NCBI GenBank assembly: GCA_016713085.1
Contig: JADJPV010000002.1
Span: 1,240,001 to 1,304,000, forward strand
Length of the DNA: 64,000 bases
DNA from: Chitinophagaceae bacterium
Lineage (GTDB): Bacteria > Bacteroidota > Bacteroidia > Chitinophagales > Chitinophagaceae
Direction of reading: 5' to 3'
The notes under the pieces were generated by a model. That model saw only the letters and a list, made by a program, of their open reading frames with translations, searched no databases and had not been told where the DNA came from. Numbering within the stretch: position 1 is the first letter of the stretch; each line of letters starts with the position of its first letter. A program made the translations under genes and the position numbers. Below are positions 9,961-18,081 of this stretch, piece after piece.

Positions 9961-11214
9961 TTAATTTTCAACATTAGTAATTCTGTACCCCTTCCAGCCA
10001 AACAGCATGATTACAATAAAACAAATAAGTGGCACAATATATCCCAGCTGAATATTTCCGCTCCAGTCGCTGATCATTCCAAAAAAGCGTGGCATGATGG
10101 CACCTCCGACAATTGACATAATAATTAAGCTGCTCCCATACTCTGTATCTCCTTTTAAATCTTTAATCCCTAAAGAAAAAATTGTCGGGAACATGATTGA
10201 CATAAAGAAACAAATAGCGATTACTGCATAAACAGTAATCATACCGGTCCCCATCATTGCAACAACACTCAGCAATATATTAACAGCAGCATAGTAAGCC
10301 AGCAGTTTTTCCGGTTTGATATATTTCATCAGGAATGTTCCTGAAAAACGGCCAATCAGGAATGCAATACCACAGGCACCTAAATAATCCGCAGCTGTTA
10401 CCTGATCAATGGATGCAGATTTCACAGCATATAAAATGAACAGGCTAAAAACAGAAACCTGTGCGCCAACATAAAAAAACTGTGCAGCTACTGCCCAGCT
10501 TAGATGTTTATGCTTAAATGCATGGAAAATATTTTTACTGGCAGTATGTCCGGTGGATTGCTGGATTTTCGGCAAATGTGTAATGGCAAAAAGAATAGCT
10601 ACTACAATTAGTACAATTCCCAAAATGGCATAAGGCATTTTAACTGATGCAGCTTCTGAAGCCAATGCCATCTTCCTGGCCGCATCTGTCATTAAATTTA
10701 ATTCTGTATCAGTATGACCTTTGGTTAAAATAATTCTTGCCCCAATTACCGGGGCCAATGCTGCAGCTAACCCATTAAATGACTGTGCAAAATTTAAACG
10801 TTGTGTTGATGTTGCCGGATCGCCCAGTGCAGCAGCATAAGGATTGGCAGCTGTTTCAAGAATAGTTAAGCCACATGCAATGATGAACAAAGCAATCAAA
10901 AAATAATTATAGGATTGATAATCGGCAGAAGGTAAAAACAAAAAGGAACCTGCAGCAAACAATAATAAACCAATAATGATTCCCATTTTATAACCAAACC
11001 GCTTCATGATATAACCTGCCGGTAAAGCCATCACGAAGTAAGCGATGAATACAGCTGAATCAATCAATGTTGACTGCGTTGTTGTTAACGTAAATGATCT
11101 TTTCAGGTGGGGAATTAAAATCGGGTCAAGATTATGTGCAAATCCCCACAGGAAAAACAAACAGGTTACAAGAATAAATGCAAAGAGATACGGTTGATTT
11201 TTTTGATTTGGCAT
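9961..11214 (-). CDS. fucP: FucP-type L-fucose:proton symporter (MFS)
   Basis: Inner-membrane sugar/H+ symporter of the fucose-galactose-gluconate group of the major facilitator superfamily. I use the ATG at 11212-11214 (MPNQKNQPYLFAFILVTCLF); the longer reading starts at TTG inside the upstream gene. About 417 residues with around 12 hydrophobic segments. Characteristic FucP features are visible: FFLWGFAHNLDPILIPHLKR near residue 25, with the acidic residue important in FucP, then GLTILETAANPYAAALGDP and LNFAQSFNGLAA. It lies 16 bases after the diketo-acid hydrolase gene and 4 bases before the mutarotase gene. The context of a mutarotase and lactone-forming genes supports a 6-deoxy-sugar substrate such as L-fucose. 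Confidence 0.88.
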   Translation of the reverse strand: MPNQKNQPYLFAFILVTCLFFLWGFAHNLDPILIPHLKRSFTLTTTQSTLIDSAVFIAYFVMALPAGYIMKRFGYKMGIIIGLLLFAAGSFLFLPSADYQSYNYFLIALFIIACGLTILETAANPYAAALGDPATSTQRLNFAQSFNGLAAALAPVIGARIILTKGHTDTELNLMTDAARKMALASEAASVKMPYAILGIVLIVVAILFAITHLPKIQQSTGHTASKNIFHAFKHKHLSWAVAAQFFYVGAQVSVFSLFILYAVKSASIDQVTAADYLGACGIAFLIGRFSGTFLMKYIKPEKLLAYYAAVNILLSVVAMMGTGMITVYAVIAICFFMSIMFPTIFSLGIKDLKGDTEYGSSLIIMSIVGGAIMPRFFGMISDWSGNIQLGYIVPLICFIVIMLFGWKGYRITNVEN

Positions 11215-11230
11215 GGCAGCGAATCGGTTG

Positions 11231-12076
11231 TTATTTTTTAAATGCAATCACAGTTTGTTTGGATGTTCCGAGTCCATCAACACCCAGCTCCATTACATCT
11301 CCTGGCTTGAGATAAACAGGCGGTTTCATTCCCAATCCAACACCGGCAGGTGTACCAGTTGAAATAATATCTCCCGGCAACAGGGTCATAAATCTGCTTA
11401 CATAGGAAACAAGATGCGGCACATTAAACACTAAATTAGCTGTTGTTCCGTCCTGCATCTTCTGTCCGTTTACGGTAAGCCATAAACGCAGGTTGTGAAC
11501 ATCAGCAACTTCATCTTTTGTAACCAGCCATGGCCCGATTGGTGCAAATGTATCGCAGCCTTTTCCTTTATCCCAGGTACCACCACGTTCGAGCTGAAAT
11601 TCACGTTCGCTGATATCATTATGCAAACAATAACCTGCAACATAATTTAATGCATCAGTCTCTTCTACATAAGAAGCTTTTTTACCAATCACAATGGCTA
11701 GTTCCACTTCCCAGTCTGTCTTTACTGAATCCCTTGGAATCATCACTTCATCATTTGGGCCAATGATGGCTGTTGTTGATTTAAAGAAAATAACCGGCTC
11801 TGCAGGAAGTGTTGCTCCTGTTTCTTTTGCATGATCACTGTAGTTTAATCCGATACATACAATTTTTGAAGGACGCTTTACCGGGCAACCATATCGTTTC
11901 ACATCCACAACAGGCAATGTTGTTGTTGCCACAATTTTTTCTAATTTTTTCAAGCCATCATTTTCAAAAAAAGCTTCATCATAATCAGTTATCCATGCAG
12001 ATACATCATAACATTTGCTGATTAAGATTACACCCGGTTTTTCTTTTCCTGCTTCTCCAAAACGAATCAATTTCAT
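11231..12076 (-). CDS. Fumarylacetoacetate-hydrolase-family protein, probably 2,4-diketo-3-deoxy-L-fuconate hydrolase
   Basis: FAH-superfamily hydrolase of 281 residues. The family signatures are complete: CIGLNYSDHAKETGA near residue 75, EPVIFFKSTTAIIGPNDEV, the metal-binding EVELAIVIGKKA, HNDISEREFQ, GKGCDTFAPIGPWLV and the C-terminal ISTGTPAGVGLGMKPP. In the oxidative fucose pathway this family cleaves 2,4-diketo-3-deoxy-L-fuconate to pyruvate and lactate. The adjacent permease, mutarotase, lactonase and two SDR genes make that the most likely job. It follows the second SDR gene with a 23-base gap. The exact substrate (fuconate or rhamnonate series) is inferred. Confidence 0.85.
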   Translation of the reverse strand: MKLIRFGEAGKEKPGVILISKCYDVSAWITDYDEAFFENDGLKKLEKIVATTTLPVVDVKRYGCPVKRPSKIVCIGLNYSDHAKETGATLPAEPVIFFKSTTAIIGPNDEVMIPRDSVKTDWEVELAIVIGKKASYVEETDALNYVAGYCLHNDISEREFQLERGGTWDKGKGCDTFAPIGPWLVTKDEVADVHNLRLWLTVNGQKMQDGTTANLVFNVPHLVSYVSRFMTLLPGDIISTGTPAGVGLGMKPPVYLKPGDVMELGVDGLGTSKQTVIAFKK

Positions 12077-12099
12077 CTGTACTGTTTTATTATGTTTAT

Positions 12100-12876
12100 T
12101 TAGTTATTCAATTTTATAAAGCCCCCGTCAATCGGGTAATCACAACCCGTAATAAACCCAGCCTCATCACTGCATAAATACAAGGCAAGATGTGCCACTT
12201 CTTCTGTTGTACCCATCCTGCCAATCGGCTGACTCTTTGATAATTTTTCAAAAATCTCCTCTTCCTTTCCGGGATAGTTTTTTGCAATGAATCCTTCTAC
12301 AAAAGGTGTTAACACTCTTGCAGGCGAAATACAATTGCAACGGATATTGCTTGACAGGTAATCCCGTGCAGCAGACAGAGTCATTCCCAGCACCGCACCT
12401 TTACTCATACTGTAAGCAAAACGGTCTGTAATACCAACGGATGCGGCAATGGAACACATATTAAGGATAACACCTTTCTGCTTTTCTTTCATCACCGGAA
12501 TTACTTCATGCAAACAATTGTACACGCCTTTTACATTGATATTGAAAAGACGGGTAAAATCTTCTTCTGTTGTACTGTCGGCAGTACCTACATGAGCCAC
12601 ACCTGCATTATTCACCAGCAGATCAATTGTCCCCTGTTCTTTTACAACCTGCTGTACCGCATCTTTTACCTGTTGCTGATCGGAAATATTTAAAAGAATG
12701 CTTTTGGCCGATCCGTTTGCTGCAGCAATTTCTTCTATTGTTTGCTGCGATCCTTTTTCATCAATATCAAAAATATAAACCGTTGCTCCCTGCTTTGCAA
12801 AGAGCTTGGCAATTGCACGGCCGATGCCGCTGCCACCACCTGTTATAACTGCTGTTTTTTGCTGTAACTGAAACAT
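12100..12876 (-). CDS. SDR-family dehydrogenase, probably 2-keto-3-deoxy-L-fuconate dehydrogenase
   Basis: Classical short-chain dehydrogenase of 258 residues with a complete active site: GGGSGIG cofactor loop near residue 13, NNAG near residue 89, catalytic Ser in NMCSIAAS, and Tyr-x-x-x-Lys (YSMSK) near residue 155. Its partner genes make oxidation of the 2-keto-3-deoxy sugar acid to the 2,4-diketo acid the likely reaction, directly before the FAH-family hydrolase encoded next. About 143 bases separate it from the upstream alcohol dehydrogenase gene, so a second promoter is possible there. The SDR fold and active site are certain; the substrate is inferred from context. Confidence 0.82.
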   Translation of the reverse strand: MFQLQQKTAVITGGGSGIGRAIAKLFAKQGATVYIFDIDEKGSQQTIEEIAAANGSAKSILLNISDQQQVKDAVQQVVKEQGTIDLLVNNAGVAHVGTADSTTEEDFTRLFNINVKGVYNCLHEVIPVMKEKQKGVILNMCSIAASVGITDRFAYSMSKGAVLGMTLSAARDYLSSNIRCNCISPARVLTPFVEGFIAKNYPGKEEEIFEKLSKSQPIGRMGTTEEVAHLALYLCSDEAGFITGCDYPIDGGFIKLNN

Positions 12877-13019
12877 GATTCAATTGATTTTCAAATAAAT
12901 AATCAACTCACTCTAAAAATAACGACCATTGTCAACTGTAAAATGATCAGCTTATGTCTGTATCATCTAAGATAACTCATCAGCAACAATAAGATAAGAA
13001 TCTTCTGCAGGAATTATGC

Positions 13020-14033
13020 TTATACTTCCACCATTGCTTTGATCACTCCATTGGCCGGGTTCAACCAGCTTTCGAAATTTGCTTTCACTTCATCAAACGT
13101 TACACGGTGTGTGATATAAGTGGCGGGATCAACCAGTTTCTTTCGCATACAACTCATCACAAAATCAAAATCGGCTAATGTTGCGTTACGGCTGCTCATT
13201 AATGTTGCTTCCCTTTTATGAAATTCAGGATGACTGACAATTAACTCGCCTTTCTGCAAACCCACAAGCACATATCTTGCTCCATGTGCCATGTACAAAA
13301 AAGCACTGTTGATCGCTCTCTGATTTCCCGATGCATCAACAATTACTGTTGGCATATCGTTATTGGTAATTTCTTTCAATTTCTGCAATACATCTTCCTC
13401 TAATGGATTAATGGTATGTTCCACTTTCAGTTTATCCTTGCAAAATTGCAGACGGGTATTATTTACATCCATAGCAATAACACGACCACCTGCAATGCGG
13501 GCAAATTCCATTACACCCAAGCCAATTGGTCCGGCACCCACAACTAAAACAAATTCACCCGGCATTACTCCAGCCCTTCTGATACCATGTGCGCCAATTG
13601 CCAATGGTTCAACCAATGCCAGTTCATCAAAACTCATATCGCCGCCATGCAGTAATGCTGAAACCGGAACAGAAATAAATTCCATCATACCGCCATCTAC
13701 ATGCACACCAAATACATTGATGGCTGCGCAGCAGTTTGGAAGACCGTTACGGCAGGCAATACATTCACCGCAATGAAAATAAGGGATGAGTGTAACTTTT
13801 TCGCCTACTTCAAAACCTGTGGAAGAATCAACCTGTATAATTTCACAACCCAGTTCATGTCCGAGTATGCGTGGATAAACAAAGTATGGCTGCGTACCTT
13901 CAAATGCATGCAGATCAGTTCCGCAAATACCAATACGTTTTACTTTTAAGATTGCCCTGCCTTCCTGAATTTCGGGTGGATCTTTTTTGATATATTCAAA
14001 CGAACCCGGTTGCTGACACAGTAATGCCTTCAT
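13020..14033 (-). CDS. Zinc-dependent medium-chain alcohol dehydrogenase, sugar/sugar-acid type
   Basis: 337-residue medium-chain dehydrogenase. Visible are the catalytic-zinc region (GICGTDLHAFEG and LGHELGCE), the four-cysteine structural zinc loop (HCGECIACRNGLPNCC), and the Rossmann motif VVGAGPIGLGVMEFA. It resembles L-gulonate/L-galactonate-5-dehydrogenase-like enzymes often found beside L-fucose, L-rhamnose or L-galactose catabolic genes in Bacteroidota. It is the first gene of the minus-strand cluster. It may act on a parallel sugar such as L-galactonate or on lactaldehyde; the sequence alone does not decide. Confidence 0.8.
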   Translation of the reverse strand: MKALLCQQPGSFEYIKKDPPEIQEGRAILKVKRIGICGTDLHAFEGTQPYFVYPRILGHELGCEIIQVDSSTGFEVGEKVTLIPYFHCGECIACRNGLPNCCAAINVFGVHVDGGMMEFISVPVSALLHGGDMSFDELALVEPLAIGAHGIRRAGVMPGEFVLVVGAGPIGLGVMEFARIAGGRVIAMDVNNTRLQFCKDKLKVEHTINPLEEDVLQKLKEITNNDMPTVIVDASGNQRAINSAFLYMAHGARYVLVGLQKGELIVSHPEFHKREATLMSSRNATLADFDFVMSCMRKKLVDPATYITHRVTFDEVKANFESWLNPANGVIKAMVEV

Positions 14034-14413
14034 ATAATTTCTTTAACTGAATGAAAAGATGGAAATATAGTAACAGTAGTTTTCGATGCGGATGTCTTTC
14101 GTTCTTCTACTGTATTGTTTCGATGTAAACAAACTGAGGAATCAATCTCAATTAACAAGAAAGAGGAGGAGACTATTTTCATGTAATGCAAGTTCAATCG
14201 TTCATTTTTTTAATGGCATTCGAACCATAAACTAATCCTGTTTAAGCATGGCTGTAAATATAGAATTCAGACAATAATCAGGCGTCCTGCCGTTACCTGT
14301 ATCTGACAATACCAATAATGGCTCTGAAAACTGCATAACAACTAATAAAATCTAAAAATAGAACAGAATGAACAGATATTCAATGGAAGATATTATGAAA
14401 CTGATGGATTATT
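14034..14413. other. Intergenic region upstream of the deoxysugar cluster, no gene seen
   Basis: About 380 bases between the alcohol dehydrogenase start and the end of the next minus-strand gene. No convincing coding frame, tRNA or strong terminator was seen. On the minus strand, TATATTTC about 30 bases before the dehydrogenase ATG resembles a Bacteroidota -7 box with one mismatch, but no TTTG box sits at the right distance. It presumably holds the promoter of the deoxysugar cluster. Confidence 0.4.
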
Positions 14414-15892
14414 TTACCGTTTGGTAAAGTAGTTCTGAGCCTCTGCATTCGCCATTTTTACCAATTGCCAGTAAGGTGGTTTGTATTTTTTTACACCTGT
14501 AAAAGTTTCAGCCTGTAAAGCAACTGATTTTTTTACCTGCTGGAATATGTTCACAAATTCAAGGTTCTTCATTGCCTGCACGGCTGACATCCCTTCAGGA
14601 ATTTTGCCAACCTTCCCAAACAGGTTCAATACAACACAATAAGCTTTCAATACTCTTGCAACAGGCAGTTTCCATGTATTGTATCCAATCTCTGCTCCTT
14701 TATCTGCTTCAGTGAGCAGTGCATCCATCACAGCATTATCAAGATGATCCTTAAATAATGTTTCTCCATCCTTCCATTCTGCAACAACCGTAAGCTGCGG
14801 ATCATACTCAAGATCAGAAGGCATTTGTGTTACGAAATGTTCTACACCAAATGAATGCAGCCAGTTCTCCACGCCCGGCGATGAAATGGTTGAAACTGCT
14901 TTCCATAACTGCAAACCATTTTTCCTGTATGCATAAGACCCAACTTCTGAACAGAACATTGCCGAAGAATCATCATAGTTCATTTTAAAATCATAAGGAA
15001 TATGACGTTTAGCTGCTTCATCAAACGCATAAAGGGCCACTTTTTGAGGCAGCATTGAATCAGTTTTCAATTGTGGCAAATCAAACCGTGGACGTAATAC
15101 CATAAACCGCAGCTTTTTATCTTTCACATAATCTGCAACAGATGATACGGCTACTCCTTTTTCAATATGCGCTTCAATGAGGTAAGGGATATTTGCTGAT
15201 GCATCAATATATACCAATGCCACATGTGAAAAATTACCGGGGTAATCGTTTCCTCTTGAAATAAATGCAGATACTTCTGCCCCTCCACGGGAAACAAGCA
15301 AATCACCACTATGAACTGTTATGCCGAGGATGTTGGTTGATGCTGTTGCGGAATGCTCTTCCTTTCCAAAAAGAATATGTTCGGTTGAGTCAGCCTGTAA
15401 AGCTACTTCTTCAACTGCGGCTCTTAATCCATACAGCATTTTGTACAAGCTGTTTCTTACAGCTGTACTGTTAATATCCACCTGTTGCGATTGAAACTTC
15501 ACAGCAGTTCGTATTCTGCCATAAAGTACATTCAACTGATGAGCATATTGTGGCTGAGCTGCAACCAATGCCGATAGTGAAAAAAAATGAAAGAGGACGG
15601 CATTGTAAACTGAATCATTCAATGCAATAGTGCTGCTTTCCATTTCACTGCAAAGTTTTTCTTCAATGCGAAAGACTGAATCAATTTTTATATGAAGAAT
15701 TGCTGTGTCCAGCTTTCTGCTCTCTGAGAAATCAGCTTCCAGTTTGTTCCATAAAGAATCACTGCTCCAGCTGAATGGCTGCTGATGCGCCTGTATCTTA
15801 TGCTCATTGGAAGGAACAGGAATGAGTAACAGTAAATAGATGGAAAGAATGATCAGTACTGCAAACAGAAAACGTTTCAGGAGTTTATGCAT
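14414..15892 (-). CDS. Membrane-anchored permuted NlpC/P60 (YiiX-like) cysteine hydrolase
   Basis: 492 residues from the ATG at 15890-15892. An N-terminal transmembrane or uncleaved signal segment (FLFAVLIILSIYLLLLIPV) is followed by an alpha-helical region of about 150 residues. Then comes a circularly permuted papain-like domain of the YiiX/YebB group: HSGDLLVSRGG and GNFSHVALVYID, which holds the conserved His, then IEAHIEKGVAV, and later SSAMFCSEVGSYAY with the likely catalytic Cys. Members are thought to act as peptidases, amidases or acyl hydrolases on cell-envelope or lipid substrates; the true substrate is unknown. The extra N-terminal helical part and C-terminal tail make it longer than YiiX itself. 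It stands alone between the sugar cluster and the HAD gene. Confidence 0.72.
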   Translation of the reverse strand: MHKLLKRFLFAVLIILSIYLLLLIPVPSNEHKIQAHQQPFSWSSDSLWNKLEADFSESRKLDTAILHIKIDSVFRIEEKLCSEMESSTIALNDSVYNAVLFHFFSLSALVAAQPQYAHQLNVLYGRIRTAVKFQSQQVDINSTAVRNSLYKMLYGLRAAVEEVALQADSTEHILFGKEEHSATASTNILGITVHSGDLLVSRGGAEVSAFISRGNDYPGNFSHVALVYIDASANIPYLIEAHIEKGVAVSSVADYVKDKKLRFMVLRPRFDLPQLKTDSMLPQKVALYAFDEAAKRHIPYDFKMNYDDSSAMFCSEVGSYAYRKNGLQLWKAVSTISSPGVENWLHSFGVEHFVTQMPSDLEYDPQLTVVAEWKDGETLFKDHLDNAVMDALLTEADKGAEIGYNTWKLPVARVLKAYCVVLNLFGKVGKIPEGMSAVQAMKNLEFVNIFQQVKKSVALQAETFTGVKKYKPPYWQLVKMANAEAQNYFTKR

Positions 15893-15966
15893 CAATGGCT
15901 ATTTATATAAAGATCATTAAATTCTGAGAAAATAGTGCTTTCGTAAAACAACAAACGTTAATGCAA

Positions 15967-16620
15967 TTACACAAATAATGACTCCATCTTTGCATCAGTA
16001 TAATCTTTCACACACATCAGCACATTGCTGTATGCATCAAACTCATGTGCTTCATGCATTGTTGTGAGAACCACTGCTTTCATGCCCCCCAGCAATGCAG
16101 ACTCCACTCCTTTTGGCGAATCTTCAAAAACAATACAATCTGCAGGATCAACTTTCAGCAATGAGGAACAGGACAAATACGTTTCAGGATCAGGCTTGCT
16201 AATTTTCACCTCATCTGCACTTACAATTGCATCAAAGTAAGAACGGATAGAAAGATTGTCAAGCACAAAATCAATATTGAACATAATAGCAGCAGAGCCG
16301 ATTGCCATTTGTATTTCCTGTTTATTTGCCCGGCTTAAGAATTCATTCAGTCCTGGAAGCAAGGCTAAATGAGGTTTGAATTGAGATTGATACTGCCGTT
16401 CTTTTTCCAGGCTCATTTCTTTCTTTTCAACTTCTGTAAATCTTCCGGGGAACATGCGTTCAAGCAGCTCATCATTTTTACCATAGCATTCTTCCTTCAT
16501 CCGCTCCAGTGAAAGATTGGCACCCAGTTCATTCAATATTCTGTGCCATGCTTTGATATGATACTGCATATCATCAATCATTGTTCCATTCAAATCAAAC
16601 AAAAAAGCTTTTTTATTCAT
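15967..16620 (-). CDS. HAD-superfamily phosphatase/beta-phosphoglucomutase-like protein
   Basis: 217-residue HAD subfamily IA protein. Motif I reads FDLNGT at residues 8-13, so the second Asp of the usual DxDGT is Asn. Motif II Ser is in AIGSAA near residue 112, the motif III Lys in ISKPDPETY, and motif IV in VFEDSPKGVESAL. A helical cap domain lies between motifs I and II (MIDDMQYHIKAWHRIL). The family covers sugar-phosphate phosphatases and beta-phosphoglucomutase; the Asn change could weaken general acid/base catalysis, but I believe DLNGT occurs in a related Bacteroidota subgroup. No clear operon partner: it lies 51 bases after the NhaD stop and is transcribed in the same direction. Confidence 0.82.
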   Translation of the reverse strand: MNKKAFLFDLNGTMIDDMQYHIKAWHRILNELGANLSLERMKEECYGKNDELLERMFPGRFTEVEKKEMSLEKERQYQSQFKPHLALLPGLNEFLSRANKQEIQMAIGSAAIMFNIDFVLDNLSIRSYFDAIVSADEVKISKPDPETYLSCSSLLKVDPADCIVFEDSPKGVESALLGGMKAVVLTTMHEAHEFDAYSNVLMCVKDYTDAKMESLFV

Positions 16621-16671
16621 AATAAGAAACGGGATAGCGCATAAAAAAACGGGAAGTACCTGTTATCTGCA

Positions 16672-17940
16672 TCAGAATATTTTCGCCTCAAGTATTAGAA
16701 TAAAAATACCTGACAAAAAACCGAGAAGAGCAATCCAGCTTACCTTCTTCAGATACCACATAAAATCGATTTTTTCTATCCCCATTGCTGCAACTCCTGC
16801 CGCAGACCCAATGATAATAATACTTCCTCCTGTACCCGATGTAAGTGCTATAAGTTCCCAAAAATGATGATCTGTTGGATAGATACTTAAATCATACATA
16901 CCCTGAGCAGCAGCAACCAGTGGTACGTTATCAATAATAGCAGAGATGATACCAAGTGAAGTACCTGTGAGGTATATATTCCCTAACGTTTTATCAAAAA
17001 AAACAGCAAGCTGGTTTAACAATCCGAAAGACTCTAATGACGATACAGCTAACAAAATTCCAAAGAAAAAAAGAATACTGGGTGTGTCAATTTTTTGAAG
17101 AGCAAGACTAACTGAAAAACGATGTTTCTCTTCAGATGGTTTCCTGGAATGAATTACTGATACAATGATCCACAAAATCCCCAAAGAAAATAACATACCC
17201 ATCACTGGAGGTAAATGTGTTGCCATCTTAAAAAAAGGAACAAGCATTAAAAGAAATATCCCTGAAATCAACACAATATTTGCATCTTTTCTGTCAACAT
17301 TGATATCTTCCTTACCAGTATAAGTAAAAGTCTGGTTTCGAAATTTCGGGCTGATAATTAATAAGGGTATAACAATTACAGTTAAACTTGGCAGAAACAG
17401 TTCTTTGATAATATTTACAGCAGATATCTGATTACCTATCCAGAGCATAGTTGTTGTTACATCACCCAGGGGTGAAAAAGCTCCTCCGGCATTTGCTGAA
17501 ATGATGATCATGGAAGTAAACCAAAGCCTGTCATTTCTTCCACTCAGTATTTTGGCAGTTACAGAAACCATTACAATTGTAGTGGTGAGATTGTCCAGTA
17601 TAGCCGAAAGAAAAAACGTAATAAATGTAATGATCCAAAGTAACCTGACCTTACTTCTGGTTTTTATTTTATCCGTAATAATGGTGAACCCATCATGGCT
17701 GTCAATAAGACCAACGATTGTCATAGCCCCAAGAAGAAAGAAAAGAATGGAAGATATCTCTCCTATGGTATGAATCAGTTTTTCCCCTGCTTCTTCTTTT
17801 CCATTTCCCGCAAACATATACAGCACCCAGCAAAGTACACCGGTTAACAAAGCAGATGCTGCTTTATTCAGCTTGATTGAATGTTCCATTGCTATGGCAG
17901 CATAACCAATAACAAAAACGATAAGTACTAAAATTGCCAT
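16672..17940 (-). CDS. nhaD: NhaD-family Na+/H+ antiporter
   Basis: Inner-membrane sodium/proton antiporter of the NhaD (ion transporter superfamily) type. I use the ATG at 17938-17940 (MAILVLIVFVIGYAAIAMEH), which matches the usual NhaD N terminus; the longer frame starts with TTG and adds a basic non-membrane leader. About 422 residues with 11-13 hydrophobic segments. Family features are visible: IKLNKAASALLTGVLCW, FLLGAMTIVGLIDSH, AILDNLTTTIVMVSV, SANAGGAFSPLGDVTTTMLW and the second-half repeat AIIDNVPLVAAAQGM. The two paired D-N motifs (LDNLTT and IDNVPL) fit the ion-binding core. It is probably a housekeeping sodium-homeostasis gene; its neighbour is a sodium-driven sugar symporter. Confidence 0.93.
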   Translation of the reverse strand: MAILVLIVFVIGYAAIAMEHSIKLNKAASALLTGVLCWVLYMFAGNGKEEAGEKLIHTIGEISSILFFLLGAMTIVGLIDSHDGFTIITDKIKTRSKVRLLWIITFITFFLSAILDNLTTTIVMVSVTAKILSGRNDRLWFTSMIIISANAGGAFSPLGDVTTTMLWIGNQISAVNIIKELFLPSLTVIVIPLLIISPKFRNQTFTYTGKEDINVDRKDANIVLISGIFLLMLVPFFKMATHLPPVMGMLFSLGILWIIVSVIHSRKPSEEKHRFSVSLALQKIDTPSILFFFGILLAVSSLESFGLLNQLAVFFDKTLGNIYLTGTSLGIISAIIDNVPLVAAAQGMYDLSIYPTDHHFWELIALTSGTGGSIIIIGSAAGVAAMGIEKIDFMWYLKKVSWIALLGFLSGIFILILEAKIF

Positions 17941-18033
17941 ACAAACTCTATTTATTTTTTTGAAACTCCTGTTTCTGAAATGAACATGAAGAATCAATCA
18001 ATATTCCATGTCATCATTTTTCATCTTTTACAA

Positions 18034-18068
18034 TAAAAAAACACCTGCTTGTTTGAAGCAGGTGTTTT
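18034..18068 (-). terminator. Rho-independent terminator ending the arabinose operon
   Basis: Perfect 10-bp stem ACACCTGCTT (18041-18050) / AAGCAGGTGT (18056-18065) with a 5-base loop, flanked by an A run at 18034-18040. On the minus strand this reads as a GC-containing hairpin followed by seven T. It lies 14 bases after the symporter stop and closes the long minus-strand arabinan/arabinose unit. Confidence 0.88.
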
Positions 18069-18081
18069 CTTTATAATTCAA

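Noticed and set aside
14413..14428. TTACC-GTTT-GGTAA palindrome at the end of the YiiX-like gene
   Set aside because: It is within the last codons and stop of the gene, only 5 bp long, and lacks a T run; judged a chance palindrome rather than a terminator.
15967..17940. HAD and NhaD genes as part of the arabinose or fucose operons
   Set aside because: NhaD is separated from the symporter by a strong terminator, and neither gene has a role in those pathways; treated as unrelated neighbours.
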